The notes beneath the pieces were generated by a model. It searched no databases, was not told where the DNA came from, and saw nothing but the letters and a program-made list of their open reading frames with translations. Positions 7,266-15,211 of a stretch of 43,747 nt of DNA are shown piece after piece. The translations under genes and the position numbers were made by a program. Source of the stretch: Paludibacteraceae bacterium (GTDB lineage: Bacteria > Bacteroidota > Bacteroidia > Bacteroidales > Paludibacteraceae); assembly GCA_017546705.1 (NCBI GenBank), contig JAFYSB010000018.1, positions 1 through 43,747 of the forward strand, written 5' to 3'. Numbering within the stretch: position 1 is the stretch's first letter; every line of letters begins with the position of its first letter.

Positions 7266-8168
7266 TTAGAAGAGTTTGTTAGGATATACACCAGCATCTA
7301 CCAATGCTTTGATTTTATCTACTACCATCTGACGGTCATCAGCGTAGGTAACGCCAAACCACTTAGCTGGAGTATCCAATACTTGGCAAGTAGCTTTACC
7401 TGCTTTGATGAGATCGTTGACGAGGGTAGGGATGTAGAACTCGGTTTTGAGTTCTTGTCCGTGTTCGGTTAAGAATGCTTTGAATGCAGCTTCGGTGTAT
7501 TCAAAATACTCAGGAGTGAAGCCCCACATGTTCATACTTACTGGGGTATCGAATGGAATCTCTACTTCAATACCGTTCTCATTAGGGAATACGATATGAC
7601 CTTCTTTAGATTCAATAGCGGTACGTTCTACAACATCGGTGAGATAGCCCATCTTATCGGTAGCGCATACGCCACGGCTCACAGTGCCGTGTTCGCTCAA
7701 CGTGTTGCCTACGCGATAACCAGCCATGCAATATTTACCTTGTTCACCGTTTACGCTCAACAAGAATTTAGCCATAACTTCGAATGACTCTTTGCCGTAG
7801 AAATCATCGGCATTGATGACCATAAATGGTTCCTTAATCAAATCTTTAGCCATCAACACAGCATGGTTGGTACCCCATGGTTTGGTGCGCTCTGGATTGC
7901 GAGTAAAGCCTTCTGGTAGGTTGTCAATACCTTGGAAGCAAACCTCGCATGGAACATGGTCTGCATATTTGCTGAGTACTACACGACGGAAATCTTCTTC
8001 GAAATCCTTGCGGATAACGAATACCACTTTGCCGAAACCAGCACGCATGGCATCGAATACGCTATAGTCCATGATTGTTTCACCATTAGGACCAAGACCG
8101 TCTAATTGTTTGAGTCCTCCGTAGCGGCTACCCATACCTGCCGCAAGAATAAATAATGTTGGTTTCAT
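7266..8168 (-). CDS. Sugar-phosphate nucleotidyltransferase family protein
   Basis: Enzymes of this fold join a sugar-1-phosphate to an NTP to make an NDP-sugar and pyrophosphate. The 300-residue protein starts with FILAAGMGSRYGGLKQLDGL, the family signature loop that binds the NTP phosphates, with a downstream lysine. A metal-binding acidic motif is seen in FMVINADDFYG near residue 120, and PWGTNHAVLMAKDLI precedes it. There is no left-handed beta-helix domain, unlike GlmU, and the length fits the stand-alone NTP_transferase proteins of Bacteroidales. The neighbour galE suggests a hexose or N-acetylhexosamine route; the exact sugar and nucleotide are not readable from sequence. Confidence 0.85.
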   Translation of the reverse strand: MKPTLFILAAGMGSRYGGLKQLDGLGPNGETIMDYSVFDAMRAGFGKVVFVIRKDFEEDFRRVVLSKYADHVPCEVCFQGIDNLPEGFTRNPERTKPWGTNHAVLMAKDLIKEPFMVINADDFYGKESFEVMAKFLLSVNGEQGKYCMAGYRVGNTLSEHGTVSRGVCATDKMGYLTDVVERTAIESKEGHIVFPNENGIEVEIPFDTPVSMNMWGFTPEYFEYTEAAFKAFLTEHGQELKTEFYIPTLVNDLIKAGKATCQVLDTPAKWFGVTYADDRQMVVDKIKALVDAGVYPNKLF

Positions 8169-8201
8169 TGTATATATAATTTATAAGTTAATTAATCTCA
8201 A

Positions 8202-9311
8202 TTAATCTTTTTCGATTTCTAATTTACCATTGCGTTTCTTGTGCTTGAACCACAAACCATACACCTCAGAGCAGTTGCCCGCGGTGGTGAAGGCTTGGAT
8301 ATTGTTCTCACTCATAAATGCCAATACGTTGGCAAACTCCTCTTGAGTCAAAAGTGCTTGAATCTCAATGTATTCTTCGCCACTATATCCTCCTTCTACA
8401 CGGTAAAGTGAGCAACCTCGCAATTGATCTTTGACGATGTATTGACGTACTTTTTCGTGTTCGCGTGTGATGATGCATACACGCTTACGGCGATCCATAG
8501 ATGCTGTAAAGTAGTTGACAACTACTCCATTGATCCATGTACCAATCAAACCAATCACTACCATACGGAAATCATTGATCAAGAATGCAGTACAGCAGAT
8601 CAACGCGCCTCCGATTGAAACAGACATGCCGATGTCAAAATGCATGTACTTGTTGATTATCTTCGCCAATATATCTAGTCCGCCCGACGAAGCGTTGACA
8701 CGGAATAATATCGTTTGGCAGATGGATAATAGCAACACGAAACAAACTAAGTCAAACCATACATCACCCATGCCTAATCCTGAAGACATGACAGAGTCTT
8801 TTACCTGCTCCAAGACTTCTCCTGTTCTGCTTAAAAGATACGGATTACCATTTGCATCAGATACGGCTATGCCTGCTTGCAATTGTGCTAAGACCTCGGG
8901 ATTATCAACCACTTTGTGCGTAAGATTGACATATGGATAAAGTTTGTCACATAATTGTGTCAGCGGACCTAATATCATCGCTGTATAGACGGTCTTCACG
9001 CCAAACTCATTACCAATGAGCAAGAATGCCATGATTAGCAATACCGCATTGATACCCATCACGAGGTAAGAGAATGTATCAGCATTACCACCAATTAATG
9101 TGTTGATTACAATGCTCAAACCCGAAATCGTACCAATAATCAAATGGCTTGGCATCAAGAAATAATATACAGCAGCGGCACCAATCATGATTCCGAAATT
9201 GATGACGATAAATTCTTTCCAGAATTTCTTAGTTCTCAAAGCGTGCCCCAATTCAAAAAGCAAGCCTTTCCAGTATTGCCACGATAAATACTGCTTAATT
9301 GTATTAACCAT
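8202..9311 (-). CDS. YitT-family membrane protein with DUF2179 domain
   Basis: The 369-residue protein has a short N-terminal cytoplasmic helix, then about six hydrophobic segments (near residues 35-55, 58-75, 80-100, 108-125, 185-205 and 235-280), with the YitT-type loop NASSGGLDILAKIINKYM after the fifth. The last 90 residues form the soluble DUF2179 domain (VCIITREHEKVRQYIV ... VEGGYSGEEYIEIQALLT). A hydrophilic insert of about 50 residues (TGEVLEQVKDSVMSSG) separates segments 4 and 5, making it longer than the usual 280-300 residues. The family has no settled biochemical function; transport has been suggested from the membrane topology. It lies between aspartate kinase and the nucleotidyltransferase, 6 bp from the former. 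Confidence 0.85.
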   Translation of the reverse strand: MVNTIKQYLSWQYWKGLLFELGHALRTKKFWKEFIVINFGIMIGAAAVYYFLMPSHLIIGTISGLSIVINTLIGGNADTFSYLVMGINAVLLIMAFLLIGNEFGVKTVYTAMILGPLTQLCDKLYPYVNLTHKVVDNPEVLAQLQAGIAVSDANGNPYLLSRTGEVLEQVKDSVMSSGLGMGDVWFDLVCFVLLLSICQTILFRVNASSGGLDILAKIINKYMHFDIGMSVSIGGALICCTAFLINDFRMVVIGLIGTWINGVVVNYFTASMDRRKRVCIITREHEKVRQYIVKDQLRGCSLYRVEGGYSGEEYIEIQALLTQEEFANVLAFMSENNIQAFTTAGNCSEVYGLWFKHKKRNGKLEIEKD

Positions 9312-9317
9312 ATTCGT

Positions 9318-10547
9318 TTAGTCTTTTATTACAAGTTTCGCCGTGCGGCGGGTTAATTGGCTTAATAGAATGTCTCGTCCTTCTTGCTCACGTTTGAGTA
9401 TCTCAGGGGTAGTACCGCGAATTGTTAGCAGACTCAAGTTCTCATTCCAAGTTACGCGATACGCTTCTTGTAATTGTTTGATGGCTTGTGCTACAAATCG
9501 GTTGTTATCCACGCAGACAGATATTGTAACAGCGCTTGACTGTATCAGCGATACACGCAATCGATTGGCATGAATAATTTGGAAAATATGACTCAAACTC
9601 TCTTCCAATACAAATGCAAAATCCTTTGCACGCAAGGTAATCAGCACCTGATTCATGCGCCAAATATAGACAGGTACATTGATTGGTTCGGCTTTCTCGG
9701 TAATCACTGATCCTACTGCTGTAGGGTCGCCAAATGGCTTAACATATAGCGGAATCTTTTTATTTTCGAGCGGACGGATGGTCTTAGGGTGAATGACTTG
9801 TGCACCACTATATGCTAATTCTACCGCATCGTGGTAAGTAAGTTGGTCAATCTTCACGGTATTCGCTATCAGTCGGGGGTCAGCGTTTAGAATACCTGGA
9901 ACATCTTTCCAAATCGTGACAGACTCTGCATCTAAGAAATTACCCAGCAGAGCTGCTGTATAATCTGAACCTTCGCGACCGAGCGTGGTGTGAAGCCCGT
10001 CGGATGTACCACCAATAAATCCTTGTGCCACAACTACATGTGGTCTAGCTGATCGATCCCATCCTGCACGAATGATTTGTGCGGAAGCCTGAGAATCTAC
10101 AACTGCTTCGCGGTAGGTAGAATCTGTACGTAGGAGCTTGGGCATGTTCCACCATTCGGTAGGAATACCACTTTTGAGCAAGAATACAGCCACAATCTGT
10201 GTGGACATAATCTCTCCGAGGCTAACAATTTGGTCGTAGTTTTGGTCATATGACCACTCCTTATTATATTCAGGCATCATTGGCAAACGCACATCCACAT
10301 TGGGCTGTAGCCCTAGATCTTGCATGATATAGACATGCTGATCCAATACATTGAGCCATTCTTGCTCTGCTGTTTGCTCATCGTCTTTTGATAATGCTGC
10401 GACTACACGCTCCAAAGCGTTAGTGGTTTTGCCCATAGCCGAAATCACAACCATCAGATCGTCGCTTGATTGAACAACAATCTCTTTCAAGTTGCGAACG
10501 CCATTAGCATCCTTTACCGAAGCACCACCAAACTTATAAACTTTCAT
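9318..10547 (-). CDS. lysC: Aspartate kinase (monofunctional)
   Basis: Aspartate kinase makes 4-phospho-L-aspartate from aspartate and ATP, the first step to lysine, threonine, methionine and diaminopimelate. The 409-residue protein starts with MKVYKFGGASVKD, the family's conserved opening with the catalytic lysine, and contains TTLGREGSDYTAALLGN (the aspartate/ATP site) and SGAQVIHPKTIRPL. The C-terminal third has two weakly conserved ACT-type regions (LITLRAKDFAFVLEE and the final 60 residues), where feedback inhibitors bind in other members. No homoserine dehydrogenase part is fused. It is separated from ribH by 10 bp containing two heptad repeats and from the YitT gene by 6 bp, so all three are likely translated from one message. 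Confidence 0.93.
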   Translation of the reverse strand: MKVYKFGGASVKDANGVRNLKEIVVQSSDDLMVVISAMGKTTNALERVVAALSKDDEQTAEQEWLNVLDQHVYIMQDLGLQPNVDVRLPMMPEYNKEWSYDQNYDQIVSLGEIMSTQIVAVFLLKSGIPTEWWNMPKLLRTDSTYREAVVDSQASAQIIRAGWDRSARPHVVVAQGFIGGTSDGLHTTLGREGSDYTAALLGNFLDAESVTIWKDVPGILNADPRLIANTVKIDQLTYHDAVELAYSGAQVIHPKTIRPLENKKIPLYVKPFGDPTAVGSVITEKAEPINVPVYIWRMNQVLITLRAKDFAFVLEESLSHIFQIIHANRLRVSLIQSSAVTISVCVDNNRFVAQAIKQLQEAYRVTWNENLSLLTIRGTTPEILKREQEGRDILLSQLTRRTAKLVIKD

Positions 10548-10550
10548 TCT

Positions 10551-10564
10551 CTAAACACTAAACA
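10551..10564. repeat. Heptad repeat, family B (two units)
   Basis: Two CTAAACA units bridge the aspartate kinase start and the ribH stop; on the coding strand they supply the TAG stop codon of ribH. Same family as 31535-31562. Confidence 0.55.
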
Positions 10565-11091
10565 AGGTTTGCCATCTTAATGGCGGTCACTGCACCTTCT
10601 ATGCCTTTGTTACCGAGGCGACCACCCGCACGGTCAAGCGCTTGTTGCTTATCCAAGGTAGTGAGGACAGAGAAGATGACTGGGCAATGACGTGGAGTAT
10701 AGTAACTACCATCATTGGCTCCGCCTTGTGCATTCAGTATCGTCACTCCTTGTGTTACAGATTGACATACATAATCAAAGTGAGGTGTGTCACCTTGAAT
10801 CACACAACCGATAACAATCACTGCATCTGCATATTTGAGCATACCAAACTTCTTCTTACCACTCACATAGAGCGCAGCACCATAGGTTAGCTCTACCGTT
10901 CCAGGCACATGCATAACATCAATATTCTCCTCTAAGACACCATGCTTGAGCAAGGTATCTATCGCACCCTGTGCCAAGGCGTGGGTGATTTCGCTGTTCC
11001 AATCGGCTACTACAATAGCATAGCGCTGACGTGAAAGCACGTCAGCGCTAGGCAATTCATTCGCATTATATTGCGATAAATCAGTTGTCAT
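10558..11091 (-). CDS. ribH: 6,7-dimethyl-8-ribityllumazine synthase
   Basis: RibH condenses 5-amino-6-ribitylamino-uracil with 3,4-dihydroxy-2-butanone 4-phosphate in riboflavin synthesis. The 177-residue protein shows the substrate-binding segments VADWNSEIT (28-36), HVPGTVELTYGA (61-72), VIGCVIQGDTPHFDYVC with the catalytic His104, and FSVLTTLDKQQALDRAGG and GNKGIEGA near the end. It is somewhat longer than the common 155-residue form owing to an N-terminal extension and a loop of about 15 residues (QGGANDGSYYTPRH). No FMN riboswitch precedes it; expression probably comes from the promoter upstream of the TPR gene. The 43-bp spacer to the TPR gene is mostly five heptad repeats. Confidence 0.95.
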   Translation of the reverse strand: MTTDLSQYNANELPSADVLSRQRYAIVVADWNSEITHALAQGAIDTLLKHGVLEENIDVMHVPGTVELTYGAALYVSGKKKFGMLKYADAVIVIGCVIQGDTPHFDYVCQSVTQGVTILNAQGGANDGSYYTPRHCPVIFSVLTTLDKQQALDRAGGRLGNKGIEGAVTAIKMANLV

Positions 11092-11094
11092 AAG

Positions 11095-11129
11095 AGTTAA
11101 CAGTTAACAGTTGATAGTTAACAGTTGAT
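11095..11129. repeat. Heptad repeat, family E (five exact-period units)
   Basis: Five consecutive 7-bp units built from AGTTAAC and AGTTGAT fill 35 of the 43 bp between ribH and the TPR gene. The period is exact with no indel. Confidence 0.85.
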
Positions 11130-11134
11130 GGTAA

Positions 11135-11812
11135 TTATTCTGCAATTGCGATATATTTCTCAATGTCTTGAGCCTCAGTAGAAGCAGGGTAATCAGCTTT
11201 GATAGTCTCAAATGCTTTCTTAGCAGCTACCTTGTTACCAAGTTCCAAATGCACAAAACCAGCTTTCTTCAAGCTCATAGGTGCGATGATGTCGTTGCCT
11301 GATTTAGCCGCAGCCTCAAACGCTTTAGCAGCTTTGCCGTACTCTTCAAGTTGTACATAAGCATCGCCCAATAGTTGCAATGCAGCAGGCTCGATAGTCA
11401 AGTCGTCTGCAGAGAACTTGCTCAAATAAGCAGCAGCATCCTCGTATTGACCTAATTGATAGTAGCAAATACCTGCGTACAATGCAGCTAATTTACCACC
11501 TTGATAACATTTGTACTCATCTGCAATAGCTTGGAAACCAATGCACTCTGCATCATCACCATTAAGAGCTTTCTCCCAATCGCCTTGCATGAAATAGGTT
11601 ACTGCTTTAGCATTTTCGTTGCTTACTTCTACTGCTTTGGGTTTGATTACATAAGTGTTCAAAGCCAAAACACCTACTACAATAGCGACAATGATTGTTA
11701 CTGCCCAAGTCAATTTGTTTTGATTTTTTTCGATCCACGCACTAGTGGTGTTGAGGGCCTCTTGTACGTTTTCAAGATTTTGATCCTCTACAGTTTGTTT
11801 TTTCTTTGCCAT
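11135..11812 (-). CDS. Membrane-anchored tetratricopeptide repeat protein (YfgM-like)
   Basis: The 225-residue protein has a lysine-rich N-terminus, one transmembrane helix (about residues 35-55, TWAVTIIVAIVVGVLALNTYV) and a periplasmic region with TPR-type helix pairs: AALYAGICYYQLGQYEDAA, AALQLLGDAYVQLEEYGKAA and LKKAGFVHLELGNKVAA. The layout matches YfgM, which associates with the SecYEG translocon and periplasmic chaperones in Enterobacteria; a similar role here is inference. TPR domains bind other proteins and there is no catalytic motif. It is the first gene after the promoter at 11847-11877 and heads the six-gene run ending at galE. Confidence 0.85.
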   Translation of the reverse strand: MAKKKQTVEDQNLENVQEALNTTSAWIEKNQNKLTWAVTIIVAIVVGVLALNTYVIKPKAVEVSNENAKAVTYFMQGDWEKALNGDDAECIGFQAIADEYKCYQGGKLAALYAGICYYQLGQYEDAAAYLSKFSADDLTIEPAALQLLGDAYVQLEEYGKAAKAFEAAAKSGNDIIAPMSLKKAGFVHLELGNKVAAKKAFETIKADYPASTEAQDIEKYIAIAE

Positions 11813-11846
11813 ATTCTTTGTTTTTTATAATTTTCGATTAAGCGCA

Positions 11847-11877
11847 CAAAGGTACTGCTTTTTTTTTATATATGCAA
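11847..11877 (-). promoter_or_regulatory. Promoter of the TPR-ribH-galE run
   Basis: Minus strand: TTG (11875-11877), 20 bp, TACCTTTG (11847-11854). The -33 box reads TTGCATATAT. The start codon is about 35 bp downstream. Confidence 0.85.
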
Positions 11878-11931
11878 GTAAATGCAATAAATTTGCAATA
11901 ATTTCTTATTTTGGGTATAAGCCTAAAATGA

Positions 11932-12261
11932 TTATTTTTCGTAGGTAGCGATGTTGCCTTCGGATTCTTGTACGCTCACTTTGTAGCAATTTTCTACATG
12001 GTCGCAGATCCAGCGTGCAATATTTTCTGAAGATGGATTTACGTCTAATACTTCATTGATATACTTGTGGTCAAACGTTTCCTTTACGATGCGTTTGATA
12101 TGCGTGAAGTCTGTGACCATACCATCCTCATTGAGCGTTTCTGACTTACAATAAACCGTTACCACGAAGTTGTGACCATGCAATTCTTCGCACTTACTTT
12201 CATAACTCAAATGCAGATTGTGTGCTGCTGAAATAGTGATGCGTTTTTCTACGTAATACAT
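11932..12261 (-). CDS. queD: 6-carboxytetrahydropterin synthase (QueD / PTPS family)
   Basis: QueD converts 7,8-dihydroneopterin triphosphate to 6-carboxy-5,6,7,8-tetrahydropterin in queuosine (preQ0) synthesis. The 109-residue protein has the three zinc-binding histidines H14 (SAAHNL), H28 and H30 (ELHGHNF), the catalytic cysteine C24 (SKCEEL), the DHKYIN segment and the C-terminal glutamate in VQESEGN that binds the pterin ring. The short length is normal for bacterial QueD. It lies 38 bp after an SDR gene and probably shares its message. No other queuosine gene is in the window, so a neighbouring-pathway argument cannot be made; a different PTPS-family role is less likely given the Cys position. 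Confidence 0.9.
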   Translation of the reverse strand: MYYVEKRITISAAHNLHLSYESKCEELHGHNFVVTVYCKSETLNEDGMVTDFTHIKRIVKETFDHKYINEVLDVNPSSENIARWICDHVENCYKVSVQESEGNIATYEK

Positions 12262-12299
12262 ATGCGTTTCTTTTGTATGAATAAACTATGATTGATTGC

Positions 12300-13058
12300 T
12301 TATTTTCGATATACCAATGAGCCACTTGCTTGGTGAGTCGCTAAAACGAGTACTTCGGCAATCTGTACGTGCTCAGGAGCACTCGCTGCGTAATATACCA
12401 CATCGGCTATGTCATCGCCACTCAGCGGCTTGATGCCTTGATAAACCTTGTCTGCACGCTCTTTGTCACCACCAAAGCGAGTCACGCTGAAGTTGGTTTC
12501 CACCAATCCTGGTTTCACATTCGTTACGCGTAATGGGGTATCTACTAGGTCCATACGCAGTCCATCGCTCAGCACTTTCACAGCGGCTTTCGTTGCGCAA
12601 TATACGCTACCTCCAGGGTATGCTGCATCACCTGCCACCGAACCGATATTGATGACATGACCTCTGCCTCTGGTTATCATACCAGGTACTACCATGCGGG
12701 TAATCATCAGCAGGGCGGTGATGTTGGTCTCAATCATCGTATCGTAATCAGCTTCCACGCCAGCATATTCCTTGTCCATACCCAATGCTAAGCCTGCATT
12801 GTTGACCAATACATCGATAGCTTGATATCGCTCGGGTAGGGTAGCGATTGCCTCTGCAGCGGCCTTGCGGTCACGCACATCGAATGGCAATAGCATGATG
12901 TCTGTGCCATAGGTGGTTTCTAACTCTGTTTTGAGTGCCTGCAGTTTGTCCACGCTACGCGCGTTTAATAATAAGGTGTAACCACCCTGAGCAAACTTGC
13001 GTGCGCATGCGGCGCCTATACCCGATGATGCACCAGTAATAAAAGCAATTTTAGACAT
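12300..13058 (-). CDS. Short-chain dehydrogenase/reductase (YdfG-like)
   Basis: The 252-residue classical SDR has the cofactor loop TGASSGIG (residues 8-15), an arginine after the second strand (LNARS) that favours NADP(H), the NNAG motif near residue 87 and the catalytic Ser/Tyr/Lys set in GSVAGDAAYPGGSVYCATK. The best overall resemblance is to YdfG, the NADP-dependent 3-hydroxy acid (serine/allo-threonine) dehydrogenase, through the PLSGDDIADVVYYAASAPEHVQI region near the C-terminus. The substrate is not proven by this. It is the first gene after the promoter at 13088-13118 and is followed by queD. Confidence 0.85.
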   Translation of the reverse strand: MSKIAFITGASSGIGAACARKFAQGGYTLLLNARSVDKLQALKTELETTYGTDIMLLPFDVRDRKAAAEAIATLPERYQAIDVLVNNAGLALGMDKEYAGVEADYDTMIETNITALLMITRMVVPGMITRGRGHVINIGSVAGDAAYPGGSVYCATKAAVKVLSDGLRMDLVDTPLRVTNVKPGLVETNFSVTRFGGDKERADKVYQGIKPLSGDDIADVVYYAASAPEHVQIAEVLVLATHQASGSLVYRK

Positions 13059-13087
13059 AGTGTTTCAATTATTACTAATTAATGCTG

Positions 13088-13118
13088 CAAAGGTAGTAAA
13101 AAAAAAGGATATCTGCAA
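13088..13118 (-). promoter_or_regulatory. Promoter of SDR-queD
   Basis: Minus strand: TTG (13116-13118), 20 bp with a nine-T run, TACCTTTG (13088-13095). The start codon lies 30 bp downstream. Confidence 0.85.
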
Positions 13119-13125
13119 GAAAAAT

Positions 13126-13143
13126 GTCTTTTTTGTAAAAGAC
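13126..13143 (-). terminator. Terminator after uvrB
   Basis: Seven-bp arms GTCTTTT (13126-13132) and its complement (13137-13143) with a 4-nt loop. On the minus strand it is followed by ATTTTTC. It lies 50 bp beyond the uvrB stop and just upstream of the next promoter. Confidence 0.65.
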
Positions 13144-13192
13144 AAAAGATAAAGTAAAGAAGAATGATAGAACTTCCTTTAAAAATCAATAT

Positions 13193-15208
13193 CTAGTTCA
13201 TGGCTTGGAGTTTATCTTCCATTTGTAGCCATTCATCACGAAGGCGAGCTGCAGTATCAAAGTCAAGGTTCTTAGCCGCTTCCAACATAGCACGGCGTTG
13301 CTGTTCGGAGACGCGTTCAAGTTGTTTTTTGTTGTACTGCTGCCAAGGTGCTGATTTCCATGCATCTTGAATCTTTTGCTCAAGTTGCTTTCTCTCCTCT
13401 TGCTCTTTACGCATGATAGCGATAAGTGGGCTTGTCTCAATGGTCTTGTTAAGAGCAGTGGGAGTAATGCCATGTCTGTGGTTGTAGGCAATTTGTTTTT
13501 CACGGCGGCGAAGCGTCTCATTGATGGTGAGTCGCATAGATGGTGTAATCTTGTCACCATACATGATAACTTTGCCATTGGGGTGACGTGCAGCACGTCC
13601 TGCCGTTTGCGTAAGCGAGCGATGGTCGCGTAAGAAACCTTCTTTGTCGGCATCTAGAATAGCAACAAGACTGACCTCTGGTAAGTCAAGTCCTTCGCGT
13701 AAGAGATTGACGCCAACGAGTACGTCGTATAGACCCTTGCGAAGATCTTCCATGATTTGTATGCGTTCGAGGGTGTCGATATCTGAATGGATATAGGCAG
13801 AACGTACGCCATAGCGGCGTAGGTATTCGTCCATTTCCTCTGCCATACGTTTGGTGAGTGTGGTGACGAGTACGCGCTCTTCTTTCAGTACGCGCAGACG
13901 AATCTCCTCCATAAGGTCATCTACTTGATGTTCTGATGGGCGTACTTCAATCTCAGGGTCAAGTAAACCAGTAGGACGGATGAGTTGATCTACGAAGATG
14001 CCATTTGAGCGTTTTAGTTCATAATCAGCAGGAGTGGCTGATACATAGATAGTTTGTCCTGTTTTTTCTTCAAATTCTTCGAATGTAAGTGGCCGATTAT
14101 CGCGAGCAGCAGGTAAACGAAATCCATATTGTATGAGGTTGGTCTTACGAGCTTTGTCACCACCATACATGGCATGAATTTGCGGTACGGTAACGTGGCT
14201 CTCGTCAATGACAAGGAGCATATCCTTTGGAAAATAGTCTAATAGACAATAGGGTGGAGTGCCAGCTTCTCGTCCATCGAAATAGCGACTATAGTTTTCA
14301 ATACCAGAACAATAGCCCAATTCTTGAATCATTTCCATATCATACTTGACACGCTCCTCGATGCGCTTGGCATAGAGCGGTTCCCCAATATCGTGGAAAT
14401 ACTGGATTTGGTTAGCAAGGTCAAGTTTAATTTGAGCAATGGCATCTGCTTGTTTATCAGGATTAGTACAGAAAATCGTAGCGGGGTAAATGTTGTAAGT
14501 CTTAAACTCCTCAAGGACTTGATTGGTAGCAAGGTCGAGGGTCATGATGGCATCTATTTCGTTGCCATAGAATTCCATGCGCAGGATATAGTCGGCATAC
14601 GCAAGTGCAATATCCACTGTGTCACCCTTAACGCGGAAACGTCCGCGGGTAAGTTCGTTGTCGTTGCGGATGTATTGTGAGTCTACAAGTTGATTGAGCA
14701 ATGTGTTCATGTTGCGTATTTCGCCTCGTGACACAGAAATGCATGACTGGCTAAAATCTTGTGGATTACCGATTCCATATAGGCAACTTACAGAAGATAC
14801 CACGATGACATCTTTTCTTCCGCTCAATAGAGAGGAGATTGCACTCAGTCGCAGTCGATCAATCTCTTCATTGATGGAGAGGTCTTTTTCGATATAGGTG
14901 TCGGTGGATGGAATGTATGCCTCAGGTTGGTAGTAGTCATAGTAGGAGACAAAGTACTCCACCGCATTATTGGGGAAGAATTGTCGCATCTCACTATAGA
15001 GTTGCGCTGCGAGTGTTTTGTTGTGGCTGAGAATAAGGGTGGGTCGGTTAATTTCTGAGATAACGTTGGCGACAGTAAAAGTCTTTCCAGATCCTGTAAC
15101 ACCGAGCAATGTCTGGGCTTCAGCTCCCGCACGAATGCCATCCACCAATTGGTGGATGGCTTCGGGTTGATCGCCGGTTGGACGATATGGGGAGTAAAGT
15201 TGGAACAT
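13193..15208 (-). CDS. uvrB: Excinuclease ABC subunit UvrB
   Basis: UvrB is the damage-verifying helicase-like subunit of nucleotide excision repair; it receives DNA from UvrA and recruits UvrC. The 671-residue protein is full length. Visible parts are Walker A GVTGSGKT (36-43), the beta-hairpin YYDYYQPEAYIPSTDTY that is wedged between the DNA strands, the helicase motif LVIDESHVTVPQ, SATPADYE, the RAARHPNGKVIMY region, and the C-terminal UVR motif (MLEAAKNLDFDTAARLRDEW) that binds UvrC. Its ATG lies only 3 bp beyond the stop of the 9.3-kb surface-protein gene. I see no strong promoter between them; a weak -7-like TAAATTTG at 15226-15233 inside the preceding gene lacks a -33 box. A terminator follows at 13126-13143. 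Confidence 0.97.
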   Translation of the reverse strand: MFQLYSPYRPTGDQPEAIHQLVDGIRAGAEAQTLLGVTGSGKTFTVANVISEINRPTLILSHNKTLAAQLYSEMRQFFPNNAVEYFVSYYDYYQPEAYIPSTDTYIEKDLSINEEIDRLRLSAISSLLSGRKDVIVVSSVSCLYGIGNPQDFSQSCISVSRGEIRNMNTLLNQLVDSQYIRNDNELTRGRFRVKGDTVDIALAYADYILRMEFYGNEIDAIMTLDLATNQVLEEFKTYNIYPATIFCTNPDKQADAIAQIKLDLANQIQYFHDIGEPLYAKRIEERVKYDMEMIQELGYCSGIENYSRYFDGREAGTPPYCLLDYFPKDMLLVIDESHVTVPQIHAMYGGDKARKTNLIQYGFRLPAARDNRPLTFEEFEEKTGQTIYVSATPADYELKRSNGIFVDQLIRPTGLLDPEIEVRPSEHQVDDLMEEIRLRVLKEERVLVTTLTKRMAEEMDEYLRRYGVRSAYIHSDIDTLERIQIMEDLRKGLYDVLVGVNLLREGLDLPEVSLVAILDADKEGFLRDHRSLTQTAGRAARHPNGKVIMYGDKITPSMRLTINETLRRREKQIAYNHRHGITPTALNKTIETSPLIAIMRKEQEERKQLEQKIQDAWKSAPWQQYNKKQLERVSEQQRRAMLEAAKNLDFDTAARLRDEWLQMEDKLQAMN

Positions 15209-15211
15209 ACG

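Noticed and set aside
10558-11091. FMN riboswitch for the riboflavin gene ribH
   Set aside because: ribH is inside a run of genes and its upstream spacer is only 43 bp of heptad repeat; no RFN-like conserved stems are seen there or before the TPR gene.
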